Assembly: GCF_003143975.1 (NCBI RefSeq)
Contig: NZ_QFVR01000023.1
Location: 1 to 58,875, forward strand
DNA length: 58,875 nt
Origin: Kurthia sibirica
Lineage (GTDB): Bacteria > Bacillota > Bacilli > Bacillales_A > Planococcaceae
Reading direction: 5' to 3'
Every line of letters begins with the position of its first letter. The first letter of the stretch is position 1. This document shows, one piece after another, positions 18,270-29,668 of the stretch. The position numbers were made by a program, and so were the translations under genes. A model generated the notes under the pieces. The model saw only the letters and a program-made list of their open reading frames with translations. It did not search any database and was not told the origin of the DNA.

Positions 18270-19558
18270 TGTTTGTCGATCACGTTAAGATTTATGTAAA
18301 AGGTGGAGACGGTGGAGATGGTATGGTGGCCTTCCGTCGTGAGAAATTTGTACCAAATGGTGGACCAGCCGGTGGTGATGGTGGTAATGGTGGAGATCTA
18401 ATTTTTAAAGTAGATGAAGGTCTACGTACATTAATGGATTTCCGTTTCAAACGTCATTTTAAAGCTATCCCGGGTGAAAATGGTATGAGTAAAGGTGCTC
18501 ATGGTCGTGGTTCTAAGCCATCAGTCGTGTCAGTGCCACCAGGTACTGTTGTTACAGATGAAGAAACGGGTCGCGTAATTGCTGATCTAGTTGAACATGG
18601 TCAAGAAGCAGTTGTTGCTCGTGGTGGTCGTGGTGGTCGTGGTAATATCAAATTTGCTACACCATCAAACCCAGCGCCAGAATTATCTGAAAAAGGCGAG
18701 CCAGGACAAGAACTTAATGTTATATTAGAGTTAAAGGTATTAGCAGACGTTGGTTTAGTAGGCTTCCCGAGTGTTGGTAAGTCGACTTTATTATCGGTAG
18801 TATCTTCTGCAAAACCAAAAATTGGTGCCTATCACTTTACGACAATTGTTCCTAATTTAGGAATGGTTCAAGTAGGCGAAGGGCAATCATTTGCTATGGC
18901 TGATTTACCAGGATTAATTGAAGGGGCATCAGAAGGTGTTGGCTTAGGTCATCAGTTCTTACGACATATCGAAAGAACGCGTGTAATCGTTCATATTGTA
19001 GACATGTCTGCAAGTGAAGGCCGTAAACCTTATGATGACTATGTAACAATTAACAAAGAATTAGAACAATATAATATGCGTTTAACTGAGCGACCACAGC
19101 TAATTGTTGCGAATAAAATGGATATGCCTGAGTCTGAAGAAAACTTGATTGAGTTTAAAAAACACTTCGATGACGATGTGAAAATCTTCTCGACTTCTGC
19201 TGTTTCTCGTCAAGGTTTACAAGAGTTACTTTATTCAATCGTCGATTTATTAGATGTTACGCCAGAATTCTTATTAAATGATGATGAAGAAGATGCATCT
19301 GATGCGACTGTCATGTACAAACATGAAATCAAGGGCGCAGATTTCATCGTTACACGCGATGAAGATGGTGCATTCGTATTGAGCGGTGATACGATCGAAC
19401 GTCTATTCAAAATGACTGACTTTAGTCGTGAAGAATCAATTCGTCGTTTCGCACGTCAAATGCGTGGTATGGGCGTTGATGAAGCACTTAGAGAAAATGG
19501 TGCTGAAAACGGAGACACAGTTCGTTTACTTAAATTCGAATTTGAATTTGTAGAGTAA
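18269..19558 (+). CDS. obg: GTPase Obg/CgtA
   Basis: Essential GTPase of 429 residues linked to 50S assembly and stress signalling. The N-terminal glycine-rich Obg fold ([20 protein letters not shown]) is followed by the G domain with G1 GFPSVGKST (about 166-174), switch regions, DLPG (about 212-215) and NKMD (about 282-285). The C-terminal OCT domain follows (about 345-425). Length matches B. subtilis Obg. AAGGAGGT upstream lies in spo0B. Confidence 0.97.
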   Translation: MFVDHVKIYVKGGDGGDGMVAFRREKFVPNGGPAGGDGGNGGDLIFKVDEGLRTLMDFRFKRHFKAIPGENGMSKGAHGRGSKPSVVSVPPGTVVTDEETGRVIADLVEHGQEAVVARGGRGGRGNIKFATPSNPAPELSEKGEPGQELNVILELKVLADVGLVGFPSVGKSTLLSVVSSAKPKIGAYHFTTIVPNLGMVQVGEGQSFAMADLPGLIEGASEGVGLGHQFLRHIERTRVIVHIVDMSASEGRKPYDDYVTINKELEQYNMRLTERPQLIVANKMDMPESEENLIEFKKHFDDDVKIFSTSAVSRQGLQELLYSIVDLLDVTPEFLLNDDEEDASDATVMYKHEIKGADFIVTRDEDGAFVLSGDTIERLFKMTDFSREESIRRFARQMRGMGVDEALRENGAENGDTVRLLKFEFEFVE

Positions 19559-19577
19559 CGATTCAGGGGGGAAAAAG

Positions 19578-20033
19578 ATGAAAAAAATAGCAGATCAACG
19601 GTATTACTTAGTTCGCGAAGATGTTTTAACAGATGCTATGCATAAAACACTTGAGGCAAAGCAACTGCTACAATCAGGCACAGTTTCTTCAATTTGGGAT
19701 GCTGTGAAACAGGTTGATTTATCTAGGAGTGCGTTTTATAAGTATCGCGATGCTGTTTTCCCCTTTCATTCAATTGTTCAAGAACGTATCTTAACTGTGT
19801 TCTTACAATTGGAGGATCGTAAAGGAACTTTGGCGAGATTGTTATCAACTGTTACAGATACTCATTGTAATGTGTTGACAATTCATCAAACCATCCCTAT
19901 TCAAGGTAGAGCTAACGTAACACTTTCTTTAGATGTCACGGCGATGGATGTAGATCTTGAAGATCTTATTCATAGTCTAAAAAAACTTGATTTTGTTGAA
20001 TCAGCTGAGGTTATTAGTTCAGGAGCGCTTTAG
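19578..20033 (+). CDS. pheB: ACT domain protein PheB
   Basis: Protein of 151 residues. A short N-terminal helical region (about 20-60, with SIWDAVKQVDLSRSAFYKYRD, HTH-like) precedes an ACT domain (about 70-145, beginning RILTVFLQLEDRKGTLARLL). The gene lies between obg and pheA as in B. subtilis, where it is named PheB and has no proven catalytic activity; a regulatory role in aromatic amino acid metabolism is assumed. GGGGGG precedes the ATG. Confidence 0.93.
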   Translation: MKKIADQRYYLVREDVLTDAMHKTLEAKQLLQSGTVSSIWDAVKQVDLSRSAFYKYRDAVFPFHSIVQERILTVFLQLEDRKGTLARLLSTVTDTHCNVLTIHQTIPIQGRANVTLSLDVTAMDVDLEDLIHSLKKLDFVESAEVISSGAL

Positions 20034-20046
20034 GGGGCTTTTTGAA

Positions 20047-20922
20047 TTGACTAAAGAGTGGGAAAATCGTGTGGCCTTTTTAGGTCCAAAAGGGACATTC
20101 ACTGAATTGGCGACAAAGGAATTATTCCCAAACGATTGGGTAATTCCATATAGAACGATACCAGAATGTATAGAAGCAGTTAATTCGGGGCAGGTAGATA
20201 TAGCTGTCGTACCGGTAGAAAATGCGTTAGAGGGCTCTGTACCACTAACAATTGATTACTTGTTTCACGAGTCAAATCTCTATATTTTGGCTGAAGTTCT
20301 TTCACCAATTGAGCAGCATTTAATGGTGCATAAAGACCATGTGGAGCAATGGGAAGAGATTAATAATATCTATTCGCACCCTCATGCATTAGCGCAATGC
20401 CATAAATTTTTACATTACCGCTTTAAATCTGTACCATTAAATCAAACAACTTCAACGGCAGCTGCCGCACAATTTGTGTCAGAGCACCCTGAGGAAAAAA
20501 TTGCAGCGATTGCTAATACCGCAGCCGCAGCGCAGTATGATTTGAAAATTGTAGAAGATAATATTCATGATTTTCACTTTAATCATACGCGTTTCTTCGT
20601 CCTATCAAAACGCAATGATCGTATCGAAAGAGAAGATCATCTAGATAGCTTAAAAACGACTTTAATGATTAAATTGCCAAGCGATCGTTCTGGTTCTTTA
20701 CATCAAGTGTTATCCGTTTTTGCTTGGCGCCAAATTAATATGAGTAAAATAGAATCAAGGCCGTTAAAAACTGGACTTGGCGATTATTTTTTCATTGTTG
20801 ATTTATTAGAAGACGAGAATGCACCATTGATGCAGGGCGCAATGGAGGAGCTTCGTGCTCTAGGCTGTTCTGTCAAATCTTTAGGTAGTTATTTTACGTA
20901 TAAGCAAAAAACTGCACACTAA
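20047..20922 (+). CDS. pheA: Prephenate dehydratase
   Basis: Monofunctional prephenate dehydratase of 291 residues that converts prephenate to phenylpyruvate in phenylalanine synthesis. The N-terminal RVAFLGPKGTFTELA (about 8-22), PVENALEGSV (about 65-74) and NHTRFFVL are catalytic-domain motifs. The C-terminal ACT domain holds the ESRP allosteric phenylalanine site. I chose the TTG at 20047, 8 bases after AGGGGG, since the longer frame would overlap pheB by 47 bases and has no family-like N-terminus. Confidence 0.95.
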   Translation: MTKEWENRVAFLGPKGTFTELATKELFPNDWVIPYRTIPECIEAVNSGQVDIAVVPVENALEGSVPLTIDYLFHESNLYILAEVLSPIEQHLMVHKDHVEQWEEINNIYSHPHALAQCHKFLHYRFKSVPLNQTTSTAAAAQFVSEHPEEKIAAIANTAAAAQYDLKIVEDNIHDFHFNHTRFFVLSKRNDRIEREDHLDSLKTTLMIKLPSDRSGSLHQVLSVFAWRQINMSKIESRPLKTGLGDYFFIVDLLEDENAPLMQGAMEELRALGCSVKSLGSYFTYKQKTAH

Positions 20923-20926
20923 ATCG

Positions 20927-20984
20927 AAAAATATCTATAGAGAATGCTCTTAGTAAAGAGTATATAATCTATAGATATTTTTTT
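20927..20984 (+). terminator. Terminator of the spo0B-obg-pheBA operon
   Basis: The arms aaatatctatag / ctatagatattt close a longer imperfect hairpin and are followed by a run of T residues. Confidence 0.85.
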
Positions 20985-21173
20985 CGCTATTTGAGGCAAA
21001 TGATAGATTGTAGGTTCTATTATATAGGTTGAGGTTTTAAAAAAAATTCATGTTTTAGACTTTTAGAAATAGCGATTGCTTTCCGCCACAGGTAGCGCAC
21101 TATTTATTTCCACTTGTTTTTTGGTAGGAGTTCGCGCTATCTCATTCACGATGAGTAGGCAAAAGAAAGGCAT
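20985..21173. other. Gene-free stretch between pheA and niaR
   Basis: No coding frame with a ribosome-binding site is visible. Genes nadABC and nifS, which neighbour niaR in B. subtilis, are not here. Confidence 0.5.
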
Positions 21174-21234
21174 AAAAAAGCACCTCCAAAGAATAGTCGG
21201 TATCTATATCCAAATTCTTTGAAGATGCTTTTTT
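21174..21234. terminator. Bidirectional terminator, mainly for niaR
   Basis: The arms aaaaaagca-ctccaaagaat and attctttg-agatgctttttt flank a loop, and there are A/T runs on both sides. It lies downstream of niaR on the minus strand. The 150 bases from here to the niaR stop hold no gene. Confidence 0.8.
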
Positions 21235-21383
21235 GTTTTGTTTAACCTAAAGGGGTAGCCCCAACATACATGAACATTTTTCATGATTTTCCTTTTAGCA
21301 TAACAGTCTATGACAACAATAAATTAAGCATGAATTATGTTAGCTCAGCTTACACGATAGAAATCGTTCTTTTAAAGTGAATA

Positions 21384-21920
21384 TTATTCGTTTATAGACA
21401 ATAGATAGCCTTTTTTGCTCAATTGTTCAACGGCTTGATCGAGCTTTTCCTCTGAGTCTGCCGAAATGACATGCAAATGCGCACCTTCCGTTAAATCCAT
21501 GAGGAAATTAGAGTCTGTCTCTTTAATTTTTTGGATAAATTGCTGGACATCATAGCGACTTGATACCATGATTGAAGCTGTTAAATAGCCATAAACAGGG
21601 TGGACAATCGTAACGTTTTTAACCGTTACACCTGCATCTACTAATATATTGAGTTCATCCTCTGCCTGAGCAGTCGTGTGATAACTAGCAATTTCACGTT
21701 CAAATATTGTTGTATCCGCATTTGATGATAGATATAAGTAGCCTTGACTCGTTGCAATAATTGGCTCGTTTTTCGCTTTTAACAAAGCCATATCGTTGAC
21801 GATGACCTGTCTCGATACATTGGACCGTTTGGCTAATTCTGTGCCAGTTATTGCTTTGCCTTCTTGTCGCAATAATTCTAAAATATAATTGCGGCGTTCA
21901 TCACCTAATAATTTTTTCAT
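21384..21920 (-). CDS. niaR: NAD biosynthesis transcriptional repressor NiaR (YrxA)
   Basis: Protein of 178 residues. An N-terminal helix-turn-helix (ELAKRSNVSRQVIVNDMALLK, about 28-48) is followed by a 3H domain. Its characteristic histidines are visible in SYHTTAQAEDEL, VHPVYG and AHLHV. NiaR represses NAD synthesis or niacin uptake genes when nicotinic acid is plentiful. It follows pheA as in B. subtilis but the nad genes normally next to it are absent, so its targets must be elsewhere. A GAGGTGG ribosome-binding site precedes the ATG. Confidence 0.93.
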   Translation of the reverse strand: MKKLLGDERRNYILELLRQEGKAITGTELAKRSNVSRQVIVNDMALLKAKNEPIIATSQGYLYLSSNADTTIFEREIASYHTTAQAEDELNILVDAGVTVKNVTIVHPVYGYLTASIMVSSRYDVQQFIQKIKETDSNFLMDLTEGAHLHVISADSEEKLDQAVEQLSKKGYLLSINE

Positions 21921-22133
21921 TTTCCACCTCTACGTAAAACCTTGATAGACACTTACTCCATTTTACCATGAAAATTCATAAACCGTAGGAAAATACATAG
22001 CTGAAGAAACATTTAGCTCAAAATAAATAGGCGATTATGGTATGATAAAAAGGATATGGGAATATGTGTTTGTTTTTAGGGTATTCTTAAAATATGATAT
22101 AATCACAAAGCTGTTATAAAAGGAGAAATGTAT

Positions 22134-22754
22134 ATGTACGATTACATAAAAGGACCCATTACGCGTATTACACCAGAGTATATTGTCATCGAAGTTCAAG
22201 GTATTGGTTGGCAATTGAATACGCCAAATCCATATGTTTTTTCGATTGGTTCAGAAGATGTTCAAGTCTTTACTCATCTTAATGTACGTGAAGATGCACA
22301 GAATCTTGTTGCCTTCAAATCGTTGGAACAACGCGAGCTTTTCAGAAAATTAATACAGGTATCGGGCATTGGACCTAAGGGTGCTTTAGCCATTTTAGCA
22401 AGTGGTAATCCAAGTCATGTCATTGCGGCAATTGAGCAAGAAGATGAACTATTCCTCGTGAAATTTCCAGGTGTTGGGAAGAAAACAGCGCGTCAGATGA
22501 TATTAGATTTAAAAGGGAAATTGGATATGCTTATGGAAAATATGGACTTGCCAAGTGCGGAGGATGAATTGCCACTATTTGGTGTTAATCCGCATAAACA
22601 TGAGCTGGAAGAAGCTATTTTGGCGTTACAAGCGCTTGGTTATTCTGAACGAGAACTCATCAAGGTTAAAAAGCAATTGGCTGACAATGATCAGCTGACT
22701 AGCACAGAGGCCTATATGAAAGAAGCGTTAAAAATATTATTAAAACAACAATAG
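22134..22754 (+). CDS. ruvA: Holliday junction branch migration protein RuvA
   Basis: Protein of 206 residues that binds the four-way junction and loads RuvB. It starts MYDYIKGPITRITPEYIVIE, with the OB-fold region followed by helix-hairpin-helix motifs (KLIQVSGIGPKGALAIL and VKFPGVGKKTARQMILDL). The C-terminal domain III contacts RuvB. I chose the ATG at 22134 because AAAGGAG lies 9 bases upstream; the ATG at 22128 would be only 3 bases from it. A TATAAT at 22098-22103 is a candidate -10. Confidence 0.96.
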   Translation: MYDYIKGPITRITPEYIVIEVQGIGWQLNTPNPYVFSIGSEDVQVFTHLNVREDAQNLVAFKSLEQRELFRKLIQVSGIGPKGALAILASGNPSHVIAAIEQEDELFLVKFPGVGKKTARQMILDLKGKLDMLMENMDLPSAEDELPLFGVNPHKHELEEAILALQALGYSERELIKVKKQLADNDQLTSTEAYMKEALKILLKQQ

Positions 22755-22766
22755 GAGGTGTGTCTT

Positions 22767-23771
22767 ATGGAGGATCGTGTAGTATCGAGTGAATCGACGG
22801 ACTTCGATGAGCAAATAGAACTTTCACTTAGACCACAAACCTTGGATACGTACATCGGGCAAAATAAGGTAAAGGATAATCTGAAAATCTTTATCGAAGC
22901 AGCTAAAATGCGTGAAGAATCCTTAGACCATGTATTGTTATATGGCCCGCCAGGATTAGGTAAAACGACGTTAGCTACCGTCATTGCGAATGAGATGGCT
23001 GTTCATATTAAAATGACAAGTGGACCAGCAATCGAACGACCTGGTGATTTGGCTGCTATTTTAAGTTCATTGGAGCCAGGAGATGTTTTATTCATCGATG
23101 AAATTCATCGACTACCACGGGCAATTGAAGAGGTACTCTACCCAGCAATGGAGGATTATTGCTTGGATATTGTCGTAGGAAAAGGACCGACAGCACGTTC
23201 AATACGCTTGGATTTACCACCTTTTACATTAGTTGGTGCAACAACGAGATCGGGTGCATTATCAGCACCACTTCGCGACCGTTTTGGTGTATTATTAAGA
23301 TTGGACTATTATGATGAAGAAGCATTAGCAGAAATTGTTGAACGCAGTGCAGAATTATTTCAAGTGGCCATTCATCAACAGGGTGCGATTGAACTTGCAA
23401 GACGCTCTCGTGGTACACCTCGTATTGCCAATCGTCTATTAAAGCGCGTGCGTGACTATGCGCAAGTAATCGGAGATGGTCATATTACGCTACCATTGTG
23501 TCAAACGGCTTTAGAGTTACTACAGGTTGACCCTTTAGGTTTGGATCATATTGACCGTAAATTAGTCGAGAATATGATTGAACGCTTTAGAGGTGGTCCT
23601 GTGGGCTTAGACACGATATCAGCGAGCATCGGTGAAGAATCGATGACAATCGAAGATGTCTATGAACCCTATTTAATGCAAATTGGTTTCATTCAACGTA
23701 CGCCAAGAGGTAGAATGGTTACGGCGCTTGCTTATGAGCATTTTGGCTATGCATACCCATCAGAAACTTAA
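22767..23771 (+). CDS. ruvB: Holliday junction branch migration ATPase RuvB
   Basis: AAA+ motor of 334 residues. Walker [10 protein letters not shown] (about 58-66), Walker B FIDEIHRL (about 108-115), sensor I TRSG and the winged-helix C-terminus are all present. The start at 22767 ([10 protein letters not shown]) matches B. subtilis RuvB (MDERLVSSEA) and follows AGGAGGTG. It is 12 bases after ruvA. Confidence 0.98.
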   Translation: MEDRVVSSESTDFDEQIELSLRPQTLDTYIGQNKVKDNLKIFIEAAKMREESLDHVLLYGPPGLGKTTLATVIANEMAVHIKMTSGPAIERPGDLAAILSSLEPGDVLFIDEIHRLPRAIEEVLYPAMEDYCLDIVVGKGPTARSIRLDLPPFTLVGATTRSGALSAPLRDRFGVLLRLDYYDEEALAEIVERSAELFQVAIHQQGAIELARRSRGTPRIANRLLKRVRDYAQVIGDGHITLPLCQTALELLQVDPLGLDHIDRKLVENMIERFRGGPVGLDTISASIGEESMTIEDVYEPYLMQIGFIQRTPRGRMVTALAYEHFGYAYPSET

Positions 23772-23789
23772 TACAAAGGAAGTAAAGTC

Positions 23790-24839
23790 ATGAAATTAGA
23801 AGATTTTGATTATGAATTACCAGAAGAATTAATTGCACAAATACCTTTAGAAGACCGCACATCAAGTAGATTGATGGTTTTAGATCGCGAAACTGGAGAG
23901 GTTTCACATAACCATTTCCGTGATATATTAGGCGAATTTAAAGCGGGGGATTGTTTGATTTTAAACAATACACGCGTCTTACCAGCACGATTAATCGGTG
24001 AGAAAAAAGCAACAGGTGGCCATGCAGAAGTATTATTATTAAAACAAACGACTACCGATGAGTGGGAAACATTAGTCAAACCCGCTAAGCGCGTCAAAGT
24101 TGGTACGGAATTAACATTTGGAGATGGCTTATTAAAAGCTGTTTGTACAGGTGTACTTGACCATGGTGGTCGTATATTCAAATTTGATTATGAAGGTATT
24201 TTCATCGAGATTTTAGAGCAATTAGGCACGATGCCATTGCCTCCATATATTCATGAAAAACTGGAGGATCAAGAGCGCTACCAAACAGTTTACTCTAAAG
24301 AACTTGGTTCGGCAGCTGCACCGACAGCAGGCCTTCATTTCACAGAGGAACTATTGGATGCGATTCGTGCGAAAGGTGTAAAAGTAGCTTTTTTAACATT
24401 ACATGTAGGAATTGGTACATTCCGTCCGGTAAATGTCGAAAATATTGAAGAGCATGATATGCATGCTGAATTCTATCATCTATCTGAAGAAACAGCGCAA
24501 ATTATTCGTGATACACAAGCATCTGGTGGCAATGTAATTTCAGTCGGGACGACATCGACACGTACATTGGAAACAATTGCAGAACGTCATAACGGTAAGA
24601 TTGTAGCAGATTCAGGTTGGACTTCAATTTTCATTTATCCAGGATTCGAATATAAAGCAATCGATGGTATGGTGACAAATTTCCACCTACCTAAATCGAC
24701 TTTAGTCATGATGATTTCAGCGTTAGCATCACGTGATATGATTTTAAATGCTTATAAAATTGCAGTACAAGAAAAATATCGATTTTTCAGCTTCGGCGAT
24801 GCAATGTTCATTCGTCCGAAAGCTCAGAAAGGAAATTAA
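23790..24839 (+). CDS. queA: S-adenosylmethionine:tRNA ribosyltransferase-isomerase
   Basis: Protein of 349 residues that makes epoxyqueuosine in tRNA from the preQ1 base and SAM. It starts [17 protein letters not shown], and carries [25 protein letters not shown] (about 176-188) and the C-terminal FGDAMFIRP. It lies between ruvB and tgt in a queuosine pair; AAAGGAAG precedes the ATG. Confidence 0.97.
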   Translation: MKLEDFDYELPEELIAQIPLEDRTSSRLMVLDRETGEVSHNHFRDILGEFKAGDCLILNNTRVLPARLIGEKKATGGHAEVLLLKQTTTDEWETLVKPAKRVKVGTELTFGDGLLKAVCTGVLDHGGRIFKFDYEGIFIEILEQLGTMPLPPYIHEKLEDQERYQTVYSKELGSAAAPTAGLHFTEELLDAIRAKGVKVAFLTLHVGIGTFRPVNVENIEEHDMHAEFYHLSEETAQIIRDTQASGGNVISVGTTSTRTLETIAERHNGKIVADSGWTSIFIYPGFEYKAIDGMVTNFHLPKSTLVMMISALASRDMILNAYKIAVQEKYRFFSFGDAMFIRPKAQKGN

Positions 24840-25988
<1,149 letters not shown>

Positions 25989-26032
25989 TTCTTGTATAAT
26001 AATATAGTAGAGATAGAAGGGGGGATTTCCAA

Positions 26033-26314
26033 ATGAACTTAGATAGTATTACTGGTTTTTTACCAATGATTGTAATCATCGCATTAATGTACTTTATGTT
26101 GATTCGACCAGCGTCGAAACAACGTAAAAAAACAGCATCAATGCAAAGTGCTCTTTCACGTGGCAACAAAATCGTTACAATCGGTGGATTGCACGCCACT
26201 ATTGACGCAATCGACGATAAAACGGCTGTTGTTGTGCTTGAAGATGGTACAAAAATGCGTTTTGAACGCCAAGCAATTGGTCGCGTATTAGAAGATTCTG
26301 AAAAAGAAATGTAA
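26033..26314 (+). CDS. yajC: Preprotein translocase subunit YajC
   Basis: Protein of 93 residues with one N-terminal membrane helix (about 6-24) followed by RPASKQRKKTASMQ and GNKIVTIGGLHATI, the YajC signature. YajC associates with SecDF in the membrane. It lies between tgt and the secDF region. GGGGGGA precedes the ATG. Confidence 0.95.
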   Translation: MNLDSITGFLPMIVIIALMYFMLIRPASKQRKKTASMQSALSRGNKIVTIGGLHATIDAIDDKTAVVVLEDGTKMRFERQAIGRVLEDSEKEM

Positions 26315-26316
26315 AT

Positions 26317-26367
26317 AAAAGCTGCTACAAAAAGTTGTTTCACTTACTTTTTGTGCAGCTTTTTTTC
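26317..26367 (+). terminator. Terminator after yajC
   Basis: The long stem aaagctgc-acaaaaagt / actttttgt-gcagcttt is followed by a T-run 3 bases after the yajC stop. Confidence 0.92.
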
Positions 26368-26667
26368 TATAAAAAAACAGATTTAAGAAGAATTTTTAAA
26401 AAGAGGTTTAGCGCTTAAAATGCGTAATAGAGCCTTATAAAATAGATAAAAACAAATAGAAATTATATTTTAAAAATAGAATTTTTAAAAAATGGCGAAT
26501 TTGTGAATGAAATATCAATGCTAAATAAGCGACTTCTTGGAAATAAAAAGCAGTACATATTTTTAATTACGCCTACCATCACTCCAGTATTTTATAATAG
26601 AGAAATCGCTTTTCATGCAAAATTATGGAATAATAGAACTAGTAGTATTTTAAGGGGGAGATAGAAG
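26368..26667. other. AT-rich gene-free stretch before the small membrane gene
   Basis: No coding frame or clear RNA structure is visible in this 300-bp stretch. In B. subtilis the corresponding interval carries yrzE, yrbG and spoVB; none is here. Confidence 0.5.
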
Positions 26668-26835
26668 ATGGCAGAAAGAAAAAAGCAACCAACTGAAAGA
26701 CCCCAAAAAATGGCGGATAGTCAACCGAGAAGAAAAATTCCTAAAAAAGATTTATGGATGAGAGGTTTTGGTTATTTTATAATGGCCATTTTAACGATTG
26801 GTATGATTGTATGGGTAATAAATGTATTTCTATAA
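26668..26835 (+). CDS. Small basic single-pass membrane protein, 55 residues
   Basis: Unrecognised small protein. The N-terminal 33 residues are strongly basic and polar (MAERKKQPTERPQKMADSQ, then RRKIPKKDLW). One transmembrane helix follows (about 35-54, FGYFIMAILTIGMIVWVINV), then the stop. A GGGGGAG lies 8-14 bases upstream of the ATG, and comN follows after 23 bases. The arrangement (cytoplasmic basic tail plus one helix, beside secretion genes) suggests a small membrane adaptor, but that is only inference. Confidence 0.7.
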   Translation: MAERKKQPTERPQKMADSQPRRKIPKKDLWMRGFGYFIMAILTIGMIVWVINVFL

Positions 26836-26858
26836 TTTCCTATGTAGGAGGAGTTCAA

Positions 26859-27128
26859 ATGATACAGTTCGAATCATTGTATAGGGAAGTATTCGATGTC
26901 ATCGTTATGAAAAAACAGGATTTGATCAACCAAGGTGTGAAGCAAGTAAGAGAAGCGGATATTTGGCAATATTTCATCGAGAAGAAATGGCAGTATGTAC
27001 AAACTGAAGATTTACATGTGTATCAGATTGTCAGCGATCTTTTTTCGTTAACACCTGAACAATTTATCTTATATAAAAAACAACAAAAAGATAAAGCTAT
27101 GACAATGTTAGTCGCATTAGAACATTAA
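26859..27128 (+). CDS. comN: Post-transcriptional regulator ComN (YrzD)
   Basis: Protein of 89 residues that resembles B. subtilis ComN/YrzD, located just upstream of secDF in both. ComN influences competence by controlling comE operon mRNA post-transcriptionally, acting at the division site. Visible features are QVREADIWQYFIEKKW and LTPEQFILYKKQQ. I set the start at the ATG at 26859 after GTAGGAGGAG; a longer in-frame extension would run through the preceding small gene and lacks a ribosome-binding site. Confidence 0.8.
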   Translation: MIQFESLYREVFDVIVMKKQDLINQGVKQVREADIWQYFIEKKWQYVQTEDLHVYQIVSDLFSLTPEQFILYKKQQKDKAMTMLVALEH

Positions 27129-27195
27129 AAAGTAGTTAGTTTACTGATAAAAGAAGAGATTTAACAAATTTTACAAGTATTTCATAGGCGTTCAT

Positions 27196-27224
27196 TTGAC
27201 AGTATTCTTACAGTGTCTCATAAT
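27196..27224 (+). promoter_or_regulatory. Sigma-A promoter of secDF
   Basis: TTGACA at 27196-27201 and CATAAT at 27219-27224 are separated by 17 bases. The 5' leader to secDF would be about 130 bases. Confidence 0.8.
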
Positions 27225-27362
27225 AAGTCTGATATAGAATGTCAATGACAAATACGACATTATCAATTATAGTAATATTATAATAGGTAAATGGTTGTTT
27301 TACCGTATTTAATCAGCATGTAAAATGCTAGAGCGTGTTAATTGGTCAGGGAGGATTTATTC

Positions 27363-29645
27363 ATGAAATTAAAAAGTCGTATTATTGCGTTTTTCATTGT
27401 AGTAGCAGTCTTGCTTACAATCATTGGTACGCAATCGAAAAGCGTAGTGAAGGACATCAATCTTGGTTTAGATTTACAAGGTGGATTTGAAGTTCTTTAC
27501 GAAGTAAAAACATTGGATGGTAAAACACCTACAGAAAAAGATTTACAGGCAACTGTAACGGCTATTCAAGAGCGTGTAAATGTACTCGGCGTAAGTGAGC
27601 CAAGTATCCAAATTGAAAATGGTGGGCGTGTTCGCGTTCAACTTGCCGGCGTGAAGGATCAAGAGTCTGCACGTGAATTGTTATCGACACAAGCGAATTT
27701 AACATTCCGTGATGTAAACGATAAGGTCTTACTTGATGGTTCTGATTTAAAACAGGGCGGCGCAAAAGATGCCTTCAATTCAGAAAATGGTTCTCCAATC
27801 GTTACGTTAACGATGAAGGATGCTCAAAAATTCGGTAAGATTACAAAAGAATTAGCTGACAAAGGCTATCCAAACAATATGTTAGTTATTTGGTTGGATT
27901 ACAAAAAAGGTGACTCATATAAAAAAGAAGCCGCGATTGAACAAGCTGGTGGCAAGCCAAAATATATGTCAGCAGCAACGGTCAATCAACCAATCACTTC
28001 TACAGGTGTAGAAATTTCTGGTAACTTCACAGTAAAAGAAACAAAGGATTTAGCAGGTATTTTAAATGCTGGATCGCTACCTGTTAAATTGAAAGAAGTG
28101 TATTCTACTTCAGTTGGCGCACAGTTTGGTCAAGAAGCATTATCTTCAACCGTATTTGCAGCGATTATCGGTGTGCTTGCAATCTTCGTCTTCATGTTAC
28201 TTGTCTATCGCCTACCAGGTGTAGTAGCAATCATTACATTAACAGTGTTCACATTCATTACACTGTGGATTTTTGAGATGATTAATGCCATTCTTACATT
28301 GCCAGGGATTGCGGCACTTGTACTTGGTATTGGTATGGCAGTAGATGCCAATATTCTCATGTACGAGCGGATGAAAGAAGAAATACGCGTTGGTAAGACA
28401 GTGAAACAAGCTTTTGTTGAAGGTTCTAAAAACTCATTCTCAGCTATTTTTGATGCTAATATTACCACATTATTAGCAGCGGCTGTATTATTCGTCTTTG
28501 GTGTCAGCTCAGTAAAAGGTTTTGCAACCACATTAATTATTAGTATTTTAGTCAGTTTCTTAACAGCTGTATGGGGTGCTCGTGTGCTTCTAGGGTTGTT
28601 AGTAAACAGTGGCTATTTAGATAATAAGAAAACATGGTTTGGTGTGAAAAAAGATCGTATCCATGATAGTAGTGAAGGCATTCAAACGCTTGATTTGAAA
28701 ACGAAATTTGACCGTTTTGATTTTGTACACACACGTAAACGCTTTTTCGCAGCATCAGCAATTTTCATCCTTGCGGGTATGGTTGTTTTAGGTGTTTTTA
28801 AATTGAATTTAGGAATTGATTTCTCAAGTGGATCTCGTGTTCAAATTCAATCTGAACAAAAATTAACGACCGAAAAAGTAAGCGAATTTTTAGAGACAAT
28901 TGATTATCCAGCAACAGATATCGTAATCGGTGGTGATAAATCTGATCATGCTGTTATTCGCTACGATAAAGATTTCAATAAGGATGATGTGAAAATTATC
29001 AATAATGCGGCTGAAAAAGAATTTGGTCATAAGGCATCGATCAGTTCTGTATCTCCAGCAGTAGGGAAAGAAATTGCGAAGAATGCAGTTATGGCATTAG
29101 CGATAGCAGCACTTGGTATTATTATCTATGTAGCGATTCGTTTTGAATGGAGAATGGGTGTAGGGGCTATCGTGTCGCTATTACATGATGTATTCTTTAT
29201 GGTTGCGTTATTTAGCTTATTCCGTTTAGAAGTGGATATGACCTTTATAGCAGCTGTTCTGACAGTTGTCGGTTACTCTATTAATGATACCATCGTGACT
29301 TTTGACCGGATACGAGAAAACTTGCATCGTGTCAAAATTATTAATACAGCTGAAGAATTAGCTCATATTGTCAATAAATCATTAAGACAAACACTAGGTC
29401 GATCGGTGAATACAGTTCTGACAGTAATCGTAGTTGTAGTGGCATTATTATTATTTGGTGCACCATCTATTACGAACTTCTCAATTGCACTGCTCATCGG
29501 TTTAATTACAGGTATGTATTCTTCTATCTATATCGCTGCACAAATTTGGTATGTACTTAAAGTACGCCAAATGAAGAAAAAAGGCGGTAAAGTAAATGTT
29601 GAGAAGAAAAAACGTGAATGGGGTTCAGATGAACCAATGGTTTAA
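27363..29645 (+). CDS. secDF: Protein translocase SecDF (fused)
   Basis: Fusion of SecD and SecF in one 760-residue chain, as in Bacillus. It uses the proton gradient to pull secreted proteins across after SecA/SecYEG. The SecD half begins with a transmembrane helix and NLGLDLQGGFEVLYEV, has the P1 periplasmic domain, then five helices with VLGIGMAVDANILMYERM. The SecF half starts near residue 455, has NLGIDFSSGSRVQI and VGYSINDTIVTFDRIREN, and about six helices in total. The ATG at 27363 has GGGAGG 9 bases upstream; the longer frame starting at 27342 has none. Confidence 0.97.
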   Translation: MKLKSRIIAFFIVVAVLLTIIGTQSKSVVKDINLGLDLQGGFEVLYEVKTLDGKTPTEKDLQATVTAIQERVNVLGVSEPSIQIENGGRVRVQLAGVKDQESARELLSTQANLTFRDVNDKVLLDGSDLKQGGAKDAFNSENGSPIVTLTMKDAQKFGKITKELADKGYPNNMLVIWLDYKKGDSYKKEAAIEQAGGKPKYMSAATVNQPITSTGVEISGNFTVKETKDLAGILNAGSLPVKLKEVYSTSVGAQFGQEALSSTVFAAIIGVLAIFVFMLLVYRLPGVVAIITLTVFTFITLWIFEMINAILTLPGIAALVLGIGMAVDANILMYERMKEEIRVGKTVKQAFVEGSKNSFSAIFDANITTLLAAAVLFVFGVSSVKGFATTLIISILVSFLTAVWGARVLLGLLVNSGYLDNKKTWFGVKKDRIHDSSEGIQTLDLKTKFDRFDFVHTRKRFFAASAIFILAGMVVLGVFKLNLGIDFSSGSRVQIQSEQKLTTEKVSEFLETIDYPATDIVIGGDKSDHAVIRYDKDFNKDDVKIINNAAEKEFGHKASISSVSPAVGKEIAKNAVMALAIAALGIIIYVAIRFEWRMGVGAIVSLLHDVFFMVALFSLFRLEVDMTFIAAVLTVVGYSINDTIVTFDRIRENLHRVKIINTAEELAHIVNKSLRQTLGRSVNTVLTVIVVVVALLLFGAPSITNFSIALLIGLITGMYSSIYIAAQIWYVLKVRQMKKKGGKVNVEKKKREWGSDEPMV

Positions 29646-29668
29646 CATCATTCACAATAGGTAATACT

